Shown: positions 46,890-55,897, counted from the first letter of the stretch. The stretch: DNA of 64,000 nt from Streptococcus sp. SPS1 (GCF_030439915.1 NZ_JAQFJG010000001.1:248001-312000), one strand, 5' to 3'. Notes: a model not told the origin generated them from the letters alone. Numbers and translations: made by a program.

Positions 46890-47047
46890 TACTCAATGAA
46901 AATCAAAAAGCAAACTAGGAAGCTAGCTGCAGGCTGCTCAAAGCACTGCTTTGAGGTTGTAGATAAGACCGACGAAGTCAGCTCAAAATACTATTTTGAG
47001 GTTTCAGATGGAAGCTGACGTGGTTTGAAGAGATTTTCGAAGAGTAT
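46890..47047. repeat. BOX element (boxC-boxB-boxA, inverted)
   Basis: TACTCAATGAAAATC (boxC reversed), one boxB module with GACGAAGTCAGCTCAAAA, and a boxA end GGTTTGAAGAGATTTTCG. Same structure as 41827-41988. It lies between the convergent queF and aquaporin genes. Confidence 0.92.
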
Positions 47048-47053
47048 AATACG

Positions 47054-47093
47054 AAAAAAGCCCTGTTCCTCGAGATGAGGAGCAAGGCTTTTT
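47054..47093. terminator. Bidirectional terminator between queF and aquaporin
   Basis: AAAAAAGCCCTGTTCCTC and GAGGAGCAAGGCTTTTT form a long, slightly imperfect stem with A- and T-runs on both sides. It can end both converging transcripts. Confidence 0.85.
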
Positions 47094-47102
47094 GAGTTTC
47101 AA

Positions 47103-47771
47103 TTATTCTTCTGTTCCAAGGAAGTTTTTCGCAACAAGAGCTGCAAGAACACCACCAACGATGGGCGCAAGGATGAAAATCCAAACTTGTTGAAGGGCTG
47201 CGCCACCTACCAAGACAGCTGGTGCCAAGCTACGAGCTGGGTTTACTGAAAGTCCAGTAATGTTCAATCCAACAAGAATCATAGCCATCAAGGACAAACC
47301 GATTACCAAACCAGCAATCGCGCCATTTCCCTTGCTTGCTGAAGTCACAGTCATGATAACCAAGACAAACAAGAAAGTTGCGATGACTTCAAACAAGAAT
47401 CCACCAAAGACAGTGACACCGTTTGCCAAGGCATTTTCACCAAGACTAGCAGTTGACATACCTGAATTAGCCAAGAGGAAGAAGACAGCACCAGAAGCGA
47501 TGAAAGCTCCAACTACTTGTCCAAGGATGTAGTTTACAAGCTCTGAAGATGACAAACGTTTGTTTACAAACATAGCAATCGAAACCGCTGGGTTCAAGTG
47601 AGCACCTGAAACAGTTCCGATTGAGTAGGCTGCAACTACGATTGCCAGACCAAAGGCAAAGGCAATTCCAAGGTGACCAAGACCTTCAAGACCATTTCCA
47701 AAAACAACAGCTCCAGTCCCAACGAACACAAGCATGAAAGTACCGATTAACTCAGCAACAAATTTTTTCAT
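47103..47771 (-). CDS. MIP-family aquaporin / glycerol facilitator
   Basis: A 222-residue channel with about six membrane spans. The two NPA half-helices are SGAHLNPAVSIAMF near residue 55 and LSVNPARSLAPA near residue 177. It starts MKKFVAELIGTFMLVFVGTGAV, typical of the AqpZ branch, so a water channel is more likely than a glycerol facilitator. Pneumococcal homologues have also been linked to peroxide passage. A promoter lies at 47803-47831. Confidence 0.9.
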   Translation of the reverse strand: MKKFVAELIGTFMLVFVGTGAVVFGNGLEGLGHLGIAFAFGLAIVVAAYSIGTVSGAHLNPAVSIAMFVNKRLSSSELVNYILGQVVGAFIASGAVFFLLANSGMSTASLGENALANGVTVFGGFLFEVIATFLFVLVIMTVTSASKGNGAIAGLVIGLSLMAMILVGLNITGLSVNPARSLAPAVLVGGAALQQVWIFILAPIVGGVLAALVAKNFLGTEE

Positions 47772-47802
47772 TTTCTTTCTCCTTTTTTAAAAACTAGATA
47801 CT

Positions 47803-47831
47803 AGTCTATCAAAAGAAGGAAAGGGTTTCAA
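47803..47831 (-). promoter_or_regulatory. Promoter of the aquaporin gene
   Basis: On the minus strand TTGAAA, a 17-nt spacer and TAGACT, about 30 nt before the start codon. Confidence 0.75.
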
Positions 47832-47885
47832 GAAAATTGTTTGGAAATTTTCAGGATAAAATTCTATAAAAACGGTAGTGTTTAT

Positions 47886-47914
47886 TTGAAACATTTTTTC
47901 TAAAGGTATATACT
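47886..47914 (+). promoter_or_regulatory. Promoter of the acetoin reductase-like gene
   Basis: TTGAAA, a 17-nt spacer and TATACT. The start codon is at 48026, giving a leader of about 105 nt. Confidence 0.75.
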
Positions 47915-47996
47915 ATTAACATAGTTCAGATATGTTATTCAGTCCCTAATTTGAACTAATTTTTACAACTTTGCTGTTCTTTTATGAACGTTTGAA

Positions 47997-48013
47997 TGGT
48001 ATCGTGGATACCA
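47997..48013 (+). promoter_or_regulatory. Leader palindrome next to the Shine-Dalgarno
   Basis: TGGTATC-GTG-GATACCA is a perfect 7-bp hairpin with a triloop that ends directly at AAGGAGG. It may affect ribosome access or serve as an operator. Confidence 0.5.
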
Positions 48014-48025
48014 AGGAGGAATCAT

Positions 48026-48790
48026 ATGTCTAAAGTTGCTATTGTCACAGGTGCAGGTCAAGGAATCGGTTTTGCAATCGCAAAACGATTGGTTCAAGAT
48101 GGATTTAAGGTAGGAGTCTTAGACTACAATCCAGAAACAGCTGAAAAAGCTGTTGCAGAATTATCAGCTGAAAATGCCTTCGCTGTCGTGGCCGATGTTT
48201 CGAAACAGGCCGAAGTTTCACAAGCATTTCAAAAGGTTGTTGACCATTTTGGTGATTTGAATGTTGTCGTAAATAACGCTGGTGTTGCTCCAACTACTCC
48301 TCTTGATACAATTACTGAGGAACAATTTACACGCACTTTCGGTATCAACGTTGGTGGTGTCATTTGGGGTTCACAAGCTGCACAAGCGCAATTTAAAGCA
48401 CTTGGCCACGGAGGTAAAATTATCAACGCAACTTCTCAAGCCGGTGTAGTCGGCAATCCAAATCTAACTGTTTATGGTGGAACCAAATTTGCTGTTCGTG
48501 GAATTACGCAAACATTAGCACGTGATCTAGCAGACTCAGGAATCACTGTTAACGCCTACGCACCAGGTATTGTGAAAACACCAATGATGTACGACATCGC
48601 TCATGAAGTTGGTAAAAATGCAGGAAAAGATGACGAGTGGGGTATGCAGACATTTGCAAAAGATATTACTCTAAAACGTCTATCTGAACCAGAAGATGTG
48701 GCTGCTGCTGTCAGCTTCCTTGCAGGACCAGATTCAAACTACATTACAGGACAAACCATTATCGTTGATGGTGGTATGCAATTCCATTAA
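48026..48790 (+). CDS. SDR-family (S)-acetoin forming diacetyl reductase / butanediol dehydrogenase
   Basis: A 254-residue short-chain dehydrogenase. The NAD motif is [13 protein letters not shown] near residue 8, NNAGVAP is near residue 84, and the catalytic Ser and YGGTK lie near residues 139-157. The C-terminal [17 protein letters not shown] and [14 protein letters not shown] agree with acetoin reductase/meso-2,3-butanediol dehydrogenase (ButA). It would reduce diacetyl or acetoin and reoxidise NADH. The upstream in-frame extension crosses the leader hairpin and is rejected. Confidence 0.85.
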   Translation: MSKVAIVTGAGQGIGFAIAKRLVQDGFKVGVLDYNPETAEKAVAELSAENAFAVVADVSKQAEVSQAFQKVVDHFGDLNVVVNNAGVAPTTPLDTITEEQFTRTFGINVGGVIWGSQAAQAQFKALGHGGKIINATSQAGVVGNPNLTVYGGTKFAVRGITQTLARDLADSGITVNAYAPGIVKTPMMYDIAHEVGKNAGKDDEWGMQTFAKDITLKRLSEPEDVAAAVSFLAGPDSNYITGQTIIVDGGMQFH

Positions 48791-48797
48791 GATACAC

Positions 48798-48832
48798 AAA
48801 AAGAGGTTGGAAAATGATTCAACCTCTTTTAT
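48798..48832 (+). terminator. Terminator after the SDR gene
   Basis: AAAAGAGGTTG and TCAACCTCTTTT form an 11-bp stem with a T-run. It may also serve the convergent DUF2785 gene. Confidence 0.85.
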
Positions 48833-48897
48833 TAGTCTTCATTATTAGTTAGAAGGATACAATAGAAACTCTCTCAATAGGCAATATTAGCTTATCC

Positions 48898-49689
48898 CTA
48901 GTATTGAAAAGACTGGATAGCTTCTTTCAAGTCATCTTGTAAACTATTTCTCTGGTCAAGTTGGACATAGACTTCCAACAGACAGGATCTGAAGTTGGAA
49001 AGTTTATAAAAATCTTCTCTTTCTTCTATCGGGAAATCAAGTGACTTTATCCAAGAGGCTAGTGTCGCTTGCTCCAACTTCCCTTGTAAAATAGGTTCAT
49101 AGATCACTCTGGCTAAACGCCAATCCTCATCATCTGTAAAGCGAATCGAAATTCTTTTAAATAGTTGGCCAAGTATCTCAAATACTTCATGAATTCTGTT
49201 TTTAGGAAAGTCTGGATGACAAACTACCTCTGTCAGTAAATCAGCTCCATGTGCAAAAGAGTGAACCCAACCATACTGACTTGAAAAACCTGTCGTGTCC
49301 TTTTCTTTTGAAAGATAGTACAAACCTTGATTTAAAAGGACATTACGAATTTCTGCTTTTAGTCTCTGATAGAAAATCGATTGCTGGTTGGCATCTGCAG
49401 ACAAGAGATTTGCATAAATAAGCGCCCTAAAAGAACGTTCAAGTGTTGACAAGCCTACCTTATCAATCTCTTTGTCTAGTCCTCCATCAGCTAAGACAAC
49501 CTCAGCAATGAAATGAAATTGTTCCTGTGTAAATAGCTCTTCCTGAATCCCCCTAGCAAAGGTTGTAAAAACAAGGTCATCACGAATTTCTGGAGAAGGA
49601 TCTCCCAAATAATCAAGTAACCACTGGATTTCCTCCTGATGATAACTTGGTTTTTCTTCTGCTATTTTTCTAAGTAACTCTTGATACAT
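48898..49689 (-). CDS. DUF2785-type helical protein
   Basis: A 263-residue cytoplasmic protein, almost entirely helical and acidic, with the GWVHSFAHGADLLTEVV segment near residue 152 characteristic of DUF2785. The family has no established function. The start MYQELLRKIAEE is chosen over an upstream frame that would run into the HxlR gene. It follows the HxlR regulator by 11 nt and is probably co-transcribed with it. Confidence 0.75.
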   Translation of the reverse strand: MYQELLRKIAEEKPSYHQEEIQWLLDYLGDPSPEIRDDLVFTTFARGIQEELFTQEQFHFIAEVVLADGGLDKEIDKVGLSTLERSFRALIYANLLSADANQQSIFYQRLKAEIRNVLLNQGLYYLSKEKDTTGFSSQYGWVHSFAHGADLLTEVVCHPDFPKNRIHEVFEILGQLFKRISIRFTDDEDWRLARVIYEPILQGKLEQATLASWIKSLDFPIEEREDFYKLSNFRSCLLEVYVQLDQRNSLQDDLKEAIQSFQY

Positions 49690-49700
49690 GGTCAATACCT

Positions 49701-50033
49701 CTACATTTCTAGCAACTTGATATAATCTAGACCCCATTTCTCGACAGCATCTAAAACAATTCTGAATTCCTGCCCCATTTCAGTTAAGCTGTACTCAACT
49801 CGTGGGGGAACTTCGGCATAGACCTTTCGTTGAACAATCTTATCCTTTTCTAATTGACGGAGATGACGGGTCAAAATAGTTTGAGTAATCCCAGGCAATA
49901 ATCTCTGCAATTCTTTAAATCGTTTAGTACCCGTACTCAACTGATAAATGATTACCAGTGCCCATTTCCCCGTTAAAACCCTCTGCGTTGTCGCAAATGG
50001 ACAAATACCATACTCACTCACTTTATTTGTCAT
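49701..50033 (-). CDS. HxlR-family regulator
   Basis: A 110-residue winged-helix regulator. The family N-terminus has a conserved Cys in EYGICPFATTQRVLTGKWAL (Cys11), used for electrophile or disulfide sensing in relatives such as YodB and HypR. The recognition region is LPGITQTILTRHLRQLEKD near residue 46. It is divergent from a SnoaL-like gene; two dyads lie in the shared 149-nt region. A longer frame starting at 50093 would overlap the dyad. Confidence 0.88.
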   Translation of the reverse strand: MTNKVSEYGICPFATTQRVLTGKWALVIIYQLSTGTKRFKELQRLLPGITQTILTRHLRQLEKDKIVQRKVYAEVPPRVEYSLTEMGQEFRIVLDAVEKWGLDYIKLLEM

Positions 50034-50073
50034 AAAATATCTTCTTTCTATTTTTTTAAAAAATTTATCTTTT

Positions 50074-50103
50074 AGTATCAATAAAAGTACCACTTTTGAT
50101 ACT
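50074..50103. promoter_or_regulatory. Dyad in the HxlR divergent region
   Basis: AGTATCAATAAAAGT and ACTTTTGATACT form an imperfect inverted repeat just upstream of the regulator gene, a likely operator for autoregulation. Confidence 0.6.
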
Positions 50104-50136
50104 AGCTATCGAAAAAGTGTCTACTTGTTTTTTAGA

Positions 50137-50160
50137 TTGTAACTGTTACAATTATATCAT
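50137..50160 (+). promoter_or_regulatory. Palindromic operator and -10 of the SnoaL-like gene
   Basis: TTGTAACTGTTACAA is a perfect 15-bp palindrome placed in the promoter spacer just before a -10 TATCAT (50155). HxlR proteins bind GTAAC-type dyads, so this is a good candidate site. Confidence 0.65.
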
Positions 50161-50182
50161 AAAAAAGAAATGGAGAATAGAT

Positions 50183-50572
50183 ATGTCAACAAACTTAGAA
50201 ATTTTCAACGCTTATAACCAAGCTTTAATTGCTGGTGACTTTCCTGGTGTCTTTGAAACGATGGCAGACGATATTATCTGGCATCAACCTGGTACTCATA
50301 GTATATCTGGTACAGTTGTTGGTAAGGACAAGCTAGGACCTCACTTGGCTACATTTGCTGAGAAAACTAATGGAACCTTTAAGGTGGTAACAAATTGGGT
50401 TTCTGACAATAAGGATTTTGTCGCAGCTAATGTTACTTTTCTTGGAACACGTGCTGATGGTACTGAACTCAATATGAACGGGATTGACCTCTTCCGTATT
50501 GAAGACGGAAAAATCAAAGAAGTTTGGCTCTTCTCTTCAGATCAAGCTGAAGAAGATAGCTTTTGGGGATAA
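50183..50572 (+). CDS. SnoaL/NTF2-like family protein
   Basis: A 129-residue protein with the NTF2-like cone fold signature: helix MSTNLEIFNAYNQALIAGDF, a DDIIWHQPGTHSISG strand near residue 30, and the C-terminal FRIEDGKIKEVWLFSSD. Such proteins are isomerases, hydrolases or ligand-binding detoxification factors; the substrate is unknown. It is divergent from the HxlR regulator, which probably controls it in response to electrophiles. Confidence 0.82.
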   Translation: MSTNLEIFNAYNQALIAGDFPGVFETMADDIIWHQPGTHSISGTVVGKDKLGPHLATFAEKTNGTFKVVTNWVSDNKDFVAANVTFLGTRADGTELNMNGIDLFRIEDGKIKEVWLFSSDQAEEDSFWG

Positions 50573-50574
50573 TT

Positions 50575-50737
50575 AAAGAGGCCAGGACAAAAAATTTTGA
50601 TTTTAGGAATTCTTTATTATAAATTTTTAAAATCGATAGATTAGAAAAAAAGCTAACAAGACAGAATTCTGAGTGTCAGATAACTCGTTTTGTTCGCTTT
50701 TTATATTTAAAGTTAAACTTTTGTCCCAGACTCTTTT
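50575..50737. repeat. Short element with terminal inverted repeats
   Basis: AAAGAGGCCAGGACAAAA at the left end and the inverse of AAAGAGTCTGGGACAAAA at the right end (14 of 18 matching) enclose about 125 bp of AT-rich sequence with no ORF. It sits between convergent genes and could be a small mobile repeat or a very long terminator hairpin. Confidence 0.55.
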
Positions 50738-50740
50738 AAT

Positions 50741-52537
50741 TTACTCTCCCAACTGGGCACTGTAGGCGATAATCTGGTCAACCGTGTCTGACAAGAATTG
50801 AATGGTATCACGGAGTGGTTTGTCTGTTGAAATATCGGCTCCGATAATCATGGCTGACTCAAGCGGTGTCTTGCTACCACCTGATTTGAGGAGATTGAGC
50901 CAGTCTTCAGCTCCATTCTCAGAGTTTTTAAGATGGAGGTAACCAGCTGTCGAGATAACTAGTCCTGCTGAGTAAGTGTAACTATACAAGCCCATGTAGT
51001 AGTGAGCTTGGCGCATCCAAGTCAGAGCTGCATCGTCGTCGATTTCAATAGCATCTCCCCAGAAATCCGTCAAAACTTCCTTCATAATGCTGTTGAGTTT
51101 GCTTGCCCCAAAGGTTTCTCCTTCTTCAATCAATGTATAAACCTTACGCTGGAAGGCTGCTTCCAAAAGGTGAGTGATAAAGTTATGGAAGTAGGTGTCT
51201 GTCAAGCGGTGAGCAAGAGCGAAGCGTTTTTGACGAGGGTCGTCAGACTGGTGCTCCAAGTAATCACTGAGAAGCAATTCATTGAAGGTCGAAGGCGCTT
51301 CAACATAGTAGGTCGACATGTGGGCATTAAAGTAGCTCTGGTGATTATCTGAAAAGATGAATTGACCAGAATGACCGATTTCATGAATCAAGGTATAGAC
51401 ATCGCTCAAACGACCTGTCCAGCTCATGAGGACATAAGGATGCACGCGATATGGGTCCGCCGCATAACCACCAGAATCCTTACCACTATTGGCAGCAAAG
51501 TCCACCCAGCGCTCTTCTTGATAGCGAGCAACTTCCTGACAATATTCTTGCCCCAAAGGTTCTACTGACTTCATGACCAAATCATAGGCGTCGTCAATGG
51601 TCACTTCAGGATTGAGGGCACTATCCAAATCCAATTTCCAGTCTGCAAAGGTCATCTTTTCAAGACCATTTACCTTGGCAACATGCTTGAGGTATCTCTG
51701 AGCAACGGGCGCAAAATCCTTCATGATGAGGTCAATCTGGCGGTCAAACATGGCACGGTCCACTTCTTGTTCAGCCAGAAGATAATCAAAGACTGAGTCG
51801 TAACCCTTCATATCTGCCAGTAGTTTTTCAGACTTGACTTGGGCTAGATAGGCTGCTGCAGCCGTATTTTGGTGCTTACGAAGACCTTCTGAGAAGGAAC
51901 GGAAAGATTTCTCACGAACCTCAGCGTCCTCATGGTTTTGGTAGAAATTCTCATAGGTCACAAAGCTGTTTTTGTAGGTCTTGCCATGAGCTTCAAAGTC
52001 AGCCATTTCGAAATCCCCAGCTCGCATCTTAGTGTAAATATCCTGCGGACTGTAGAAAACTTCACCAAGATTGGTCAAGGACTTCTCCACATCAGCCCCT
52101 AGATAGTGGGCTTTTTTGATTTTTGCCTGACGAATGGCTGCAGTCAAATGTGGCAGCTCACCCAAACGATCCAAGACTTCCTCATCTGCTGCCACCAAGG
52201 CATCGTCAAAGAAGGTAAGAGCTACACTGGCATCTGTTTCAAATTCCATCCCAGCTTGGGCGATATTAGCAAATTCGTCATTGCTATAATCTGTCGTCTG
52301 AGGCATAAAGCCATAGTTTCCAATATGGCTCATCTGAATGTAGATTTGTTCCAATTCCGCAAAGGCTTTTTCAAAATCCTCAAAAGTATGAAGATTACCC
52401 TTGTGATCACGGCTAAATTGATTGATGTCTTCTCGAGCCTTCTCGATCGCACGCAAGAAATCTTCACGATCTTGGTATAGGGCCGTTAAATCCCAAAGTT
52501 CCTTCTCTGGAAATTCTGAACGGTGTTTTTGTTCCAT
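50741..52537 (-). CDS. pepF: Oligoendopeptidase F
   Basis: Cytoplasmic M3 zinc metallopeptidase that degrades peptides of medium length. It is 598 residues. The zinc site HEIGHSGQF lies near residue 386, with the third ligand Glu in EAPSTFNELL about 28 residues later. The C-terminal YSYTYSAGLVIS is typical of the family. Its 5' end overlaps the rsmE reading frame by 52 nt. Confidence 0.95.
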   Translation of the reverse strand: MEQKHRSEFPEKELWDLTALYQDREDFLRAIEKAREDINQFSRDHKGNLHTFEDFEKAFAELEQIYIQMSHIGNYGFMPQTTDYSNDEFANIAQAGMEFETDASVALTFFDDALVAADEEVLDRLGELPHLTAAIRQAKIKKAHYLGADVEKSLTNLGEVFYSPQDIYTKMRAGDFEMADFEAHGKTYKNSFVTYENFYQNHEDAEVREKSFRSFSEGLRKHQNTAAAAYLAQVKSEKLLADMKGYDSVFDYLLAEQEVDRAMFDRQIDLIMKDFAPVAQRYLKHVAKVNGLEKMTFADWKLDLDSALNPEVTIDDAYDLVMKSVEPLGQEYCQEVARYQEERWVDFAANSGKDSGGYAADPYRVHPYVLMSWTGRLSDVYTLIHEIGHSGQFIFSDNHQSYFNAHMSTYYVEAPSTFNELLLSDYLEHQSDDPRQKRFALAHRLTDTYFHNFITHLLEAAFQRKVYTLIEEGETFGASKLNSIMKEVLTDFWGDAIEIDDDAALTWMRQAHYYMGLYSYTYSAGLVISTAGYLHLKNSENGAEDWLNLLKSGGSKTPLESAMIIGADISTDKPLRDTIQFLSDTVDQIIAYSAQLGE

Positions 52538-53292
52538 TTTCTTCCTCTTATTTTCTCTAATTCTAATAAAACACTAAGGGCTGATAAGGCGTAAAGTGGT
52601 GCTGTTTCTGCTCGCAAGATACGAGGGCCAAGTCCTGCCAAGACTGCTCCCTTAGCTTCAAAACTCTCAATTTCTGCAGGTGACAGACCACCTTCTGGAC
52701 CAAAGATAAAGAGCAGTTTGGCTCCTTTTTCAAGACCAGAGACCGCTTGTAAGAGCGCAGCAGTTTCTCCTTCTTTGGCCGACTCTTCATAGGCTACTAT
52801 GATAGAGTCAAATTGGTCTAGTTGGACTAGAAAGTCTGATTTTTTCTCGAAAAGCTTGATACTTGGAACAACATTACGCTTGCTTTGTTCTGCTGCTCCA
52901 AGGGCAATTTTTTCTAGTTTTTCAACCTTTTTACCCAATTTCTTGCCATCCCACTTAGCAACGGACCAATCGGCAGGAAAGGCCCAGATTTGGCTAGCGC
53001 CTAGTTCTGTTACTTTCTGAGTAATAAACTCCAGCTTGTCTCCCTTGGGAAAACCTGATGCTATGGTCACTTGGATTGGTAGTTCTACATTGTCAGTTAA
53101 TTCTTGGACCAACTCAAACTGACGAGTTTCCACATCCAGCACGCGCGCCAAACGTTTAATGCCATCATCAAAGACTAAAGTCACCTCATCGTCTTCTTTC
53201 AAGCGCATAACCTGAAACATATGCTTGCTGGTTTCCTTGTCCTCGATGGTGACAGGAGAGATAGCACTGCCTTTTACAAAATACTGCTGCAT
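52486..53292 (-). CDS. rsmE: 16S rRNA m3U1498 methyltransferase RsmE
   Basis: SPOUT methyltransferase for U1498 of 16S rRNA. A start at MQQYFVKGSA gives 268 residues. The N-terminal PUA-like domain (about 1-70) is followed by the SPOUT core with EKIALGAAEQSKRN near residue 126 and FIFGPEGGLSPAE near residue 193, then LGPRILRAETAPLYALS near residue 217. The family normally ends shortly after that point; here about 20 extra residues run into pepF. The prmA stop overlaps this region's other end, as in many Firmicutes. Confidence 0.92.
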   Translation of the reverse strand: MQQYFVKGSAISPVTIEDKETSKHMFQVMRLKEDDEVTLVFDDGIKRLARVLDVETRQFELVQELTDNVELPIQVTIASGFPKGDKLEFITQKVTELGASQIWAFPADWSVAKWDGKKLGKKVEKLEKIALGAAEQSKRNVVPSIKLFEKKSDFLVQLDQFDSIIVAYEESAKEGETAALLQAVSGLEKGAKLLFIFGPEGGLSPAEIESFEAKGAVLAGLGPRILRAETAPLYALSALSVLLELEKIRGRKWNKNTVQNFQRRNFGI

Positions 53293-53293
53293 G

Positions 53294-54244
53294 CTAGCCT
53301 CCAATCACCCCTGAAATATCCTTGGTTTTCTTAAAGACACAGGCATTCCATTCCCCTTGAACCATGTGAGTTTCGAGGAAAAATCCAGCTGACTCAGCCG
53401 ACTCGCGCACCATATCCCACTTGTCCTTGATAATGCCACTCATGATGAGGTAGCCTTCATCCTTGACCAAGCGATAAGCATCATCCGTCAGATGAATGAG
53501 AATATCCGCCAAGATATTAGCCACAATCACATCTGCCTCAATCTCAACTCCCTTAAGCAAGTCTCCAGCAGCAACATGGATATTTTCCATACCAGGGTTG
53601 AGCTCAATATTTTCCTGAGCAACACGAACCGCCACATCATCTAGGTCATAGGCGAAAATTTCCTTAGCTCCAAGTAGCGAGCTAGCAATGGAGAGGACGC
53701 CTGATCCAGTACCCACATCCAGCACCGTTTCGCCACCACGAAGGACCTGTTCCAAGGCAAAGAGGCTCATCTTAGTGGTTGGATGGGTTCCCGTTCCAAA
53801 GGCCATACCAGGGTCTAGCTTGATAATTTTTTCTCCCGCAGTCGCCTCATAGTCTGTCCAAGACGGCACGATGGTCAAGTCATGTGTAATACGAGCTGGC
53901 TCATAGTATTTCTTCCAGTTGTCTGCCCAGTCTTCCTCAGCCAAGGCAGTCGTCCCCATTTTGACCTCTCCCAAATCCATAAAATCTGTCAATTCTGCTA
54001 AGCGAGCCTGCAAATTTGCCTCAACCGTTGCTATATCAACCGTATCAGGGTAGTAGGCTGTCACTACGATTTCTTCTTGTTGTTCGACCTCTGGGAAAAT
54101 TTCACCGAAGCGATCCACATTTCCCACATAATCCATACTGTCTTCAATCGCAACGCCTTGCGCTCCCAGCTCGATCAAGAGATTGGAAACCAACTCCTCT
54201 CCCTCACGCTTAACTGTAACTTTTAACTCTTGCCATGTTTCCAT
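53294..54244 (-). CDS. prmA: Ribosomal protein L11 methyltransferase PrmA
   Basis: SAM-dependent methyltransferase that trimethylates L11. A start at [15 protein letters not shown] gives 316 residues, the normal length. The substrate-recognition domain occupies about 1-110. [12 protein letters not shown] near residue 145, the SAM motif [15 protein letters not shown] near residue 179, and the catalytic-region NILADILI near residue 245 follow. It is one base upstream of the rsmE start region. Confidence 0.95.
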   Translation of the reverse strand: METWQELKVTVKREGEELVSNLLIELGAQGVAIEDSMDYVGNVDRFGEIFPEVEQQEEIVVTAYYPDTVDIATVEANLQARLAELTDFMDLGEVKMGTTALAEEDWADNWKKYYEPARITHDLTIVPSWTDYEATAGEKIIKLDPGMAFGTGTHPTTKMSLFALEQVLRGGETVLDVGTGSGVLSIASSLLGAKEIFAYDLDDVAVRVAQENIELNPGMENIHVAAGDLLKGVEIEADVIVANILADILIHLTDDAYRLVKDEGYLIMSGIIKDKWDMVRESAESAGFFLETHMVQGEWNACVFKKTKDISGVIGG

Positions 54245-54381
54245 ATTTAAGATACCAAGCCCGTAAAACACAAATCCAAAATAGGAAATTCTCTGAAGAC
54301 GCTTGTGTCTAAGAGAAGTTTATCTTTTTGGCACAGTGTTTAGGGCGGGTTCAGTTTAAAAATTTAACCGAACCATCCTTT

Positions 54382-54810
54382 CTAATCACTTACTTTTAAA
54401 TAATCTTTTAGTCTCTCTTGCAACTGAGGTACAACTTGACTGGAACTAAGAAACTCCTCCACATTCATGAGCTGATAACCCTGTCCTTCATCACCAAATA
54501 CGATACTGTCAAACTGCTCCTGTGTCAACTGACCGACTAGAAATACAGATTGTTTATCCGCAAAAAGCATGCTTGGATAAACCTTCGCCCAAAGCAGACA
54601 ATCCTCTGTCAGATGAATGCCCAGTTCTTCATAAACTTCACGCGCCACACACTCAAAAGGACTTTCATCGCCTTCACGTCCACCACCGGACAGTTCCCAC
54701 ATATTGGGCCAGGGAATGCTTGCCTTATCATCGCGTAAGATAGTCAAGAGCTTATTTCCACAAAACAAAGCAATCTTGCAGCCTGTGAAATCAGAAATCT
54801 CTACTTCCAT
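54382..54810 (-). CDS. Nudix hydrolase
   Basis: A 142-residue Nudix protein with a complete box GGGREGDESPFECVA then REVYEELGI near residues 41-64. It hydrolyses some nucleoside-diphosphate-linked compound; the specificity cannot be read from the sequence. It begins one base after the protease gene at 54812. The 137-nt gap before prmA holds an imperfect inverted repeat near 54350-54380 without a clear U-run. Confidence 0.88.
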   Translation of the reverse strand: MEVEISDFTGCKIALFCGNKLLTILRDDKASIPWPNMWELSGGGREGDESPFECVAREVYEELGIHLTEDCLLWAKVYPSMLFADKQSVFLVGQLTQEQFDSIVFGDEGQGYQLMNVEEFLSSSQVVPQLQERLKDYLKVSD

Positions 54811-54811
54811 G

Positions 54812-55879
54812 TTAGACTCCTTCGGTTAATTCCTTTTCCAGCTCGGATAACCAGTTTTGATAATAGCTTTTCTCATCCCGTAACATCCGGCTGCTATTCA
54901 TTTTCTGTCTAGCAATCTTCATAGCCTTGTGAGTTTGAACTACATCTTTCTTTACCTTAAATTGATACCAAGCTTGAATGACCTGCATATCTGCTGTTTT
55001 TAGAGATAAAAAGGATTTGACCCCTCGAATACTTGCATATTCTTCCGCTTTCTTATTATCTCCTTCCATCAGAGCAATTTGAAGAAGGTATAATTGAGAA
55101 CTAGTTTTAGACATTGGATTATCTGTTTTCTCTAGCACAGACTGAAACTGTTGCTTTGCAAGTTCTATATTATCATCCAATATGAATACCAACCCCTGAA
55201 GAGTCTGAACACTTTCTGCAAAACTCCCTCTCGCCTCCTCATCAACAGGCATGATAAAGTCTTTTAAATCATATTCTTGAGGAGCTAGCAAGGTCTGGGC
55301 AGAATGCCTCAACATCAGGTAGGCGTATTTCGTATTTTCAGGGTGTTGTAGCAATTCCCAAATTTTTGCTCCATCGGTGATGCCGACTGGCAAAATGTTA
55401 TTTAGGAAGAAAGACAAATTAAGAAAAATCCAAGTCCCTGCAAAATACCAGCTTCTTGTCAAAAATCCAAACACTATCGCCAATAATATCAAGCTGAGAT
55501 GAACCATCAAGCCTCCTGAAAGCATCAGGATGATTCTTTGATCGCTTTCATCCTCTTTTAAACCAATGTATTGAGCACCAACATTTTTCAGAATGGCTGT
55601 TCTACTAAGATGAAACCTGCCTGACTTTTTGGTCAAAATAAAATGTCCTAACCCAAAAGCCACCAGCCGATAGCCTGTCAAGTAGCCACAAAAAGCATGT
55701 CCCAGCTCATGAAGAATCAAGATTAAATACATACTTAGAAGAGCGAAGGCATAACCAAAAGTAAAGACTAAAACTGCAGAATACCCCAACTCTGCAAATG
55801 CGATTGTTCCACAAGCACAAGCCAGTATAATAAAGACAACAGCTAGCACATAAACCAAATAAATCCCAATTTTCTTCAT
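54812..55879 (-). CDS. Site-2-type (M50-like) membrane metalloprotease
   Basis: A 355-residue protein with an N-terminal membrane half (about five spans) and a C-terminal cytoplasmic helical part that looks TPR-like. The zinc motif HELGH is near residue 58 within a membrane span, and NNILPVGITDGAKI near residue 161 supplies the NxxPxxxxDG third-ligand motif of site-2 proteases. The start at MKKIGIYL with GGAG is preferred over one five codons upstream. Substrate unknown. Confidence 0.82.
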   Translation of the reverse strand: MKKIGIYLVYVLAVVFIILACACGTIAFAELGYSAVLVFTFGYAFALLSMYLILILHELGHAFCGYLTGYRLVAFGLGHFILTKKSGRFHLSRTAILKNVGAQYIGLKEDESDQRIILMLSGGLMVHLSLILLAIVFGFLTRSWYFAGTWIFLNLSFFLNNILPVGITDGAKIWELLQHPENTKYAYLMLRHSAQTLLAPQEYDLKDFIMPVDEEARGSFAESVQTLQGLVFILDDNIELAKQQFQSVLEKTDNPMSKTSSQLYLLQIALMEGDNKKAEEYASIRGVKSFLSLKTADMQVIQAWYQFKVKKDVVQTHKAMKIARQKMNSSRMLRDEKSYYQNWLSELEKELTEGV

Positions 55880-55897
55880 AAAATCTCCATTCAACTC

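Noticed and set aside
52106..52480. 124-codon plus-strand ORF opposite pepF
   Set aside because: It is antisense to a well-supported metallopeptidase and has no motif or ribosome-binding site.
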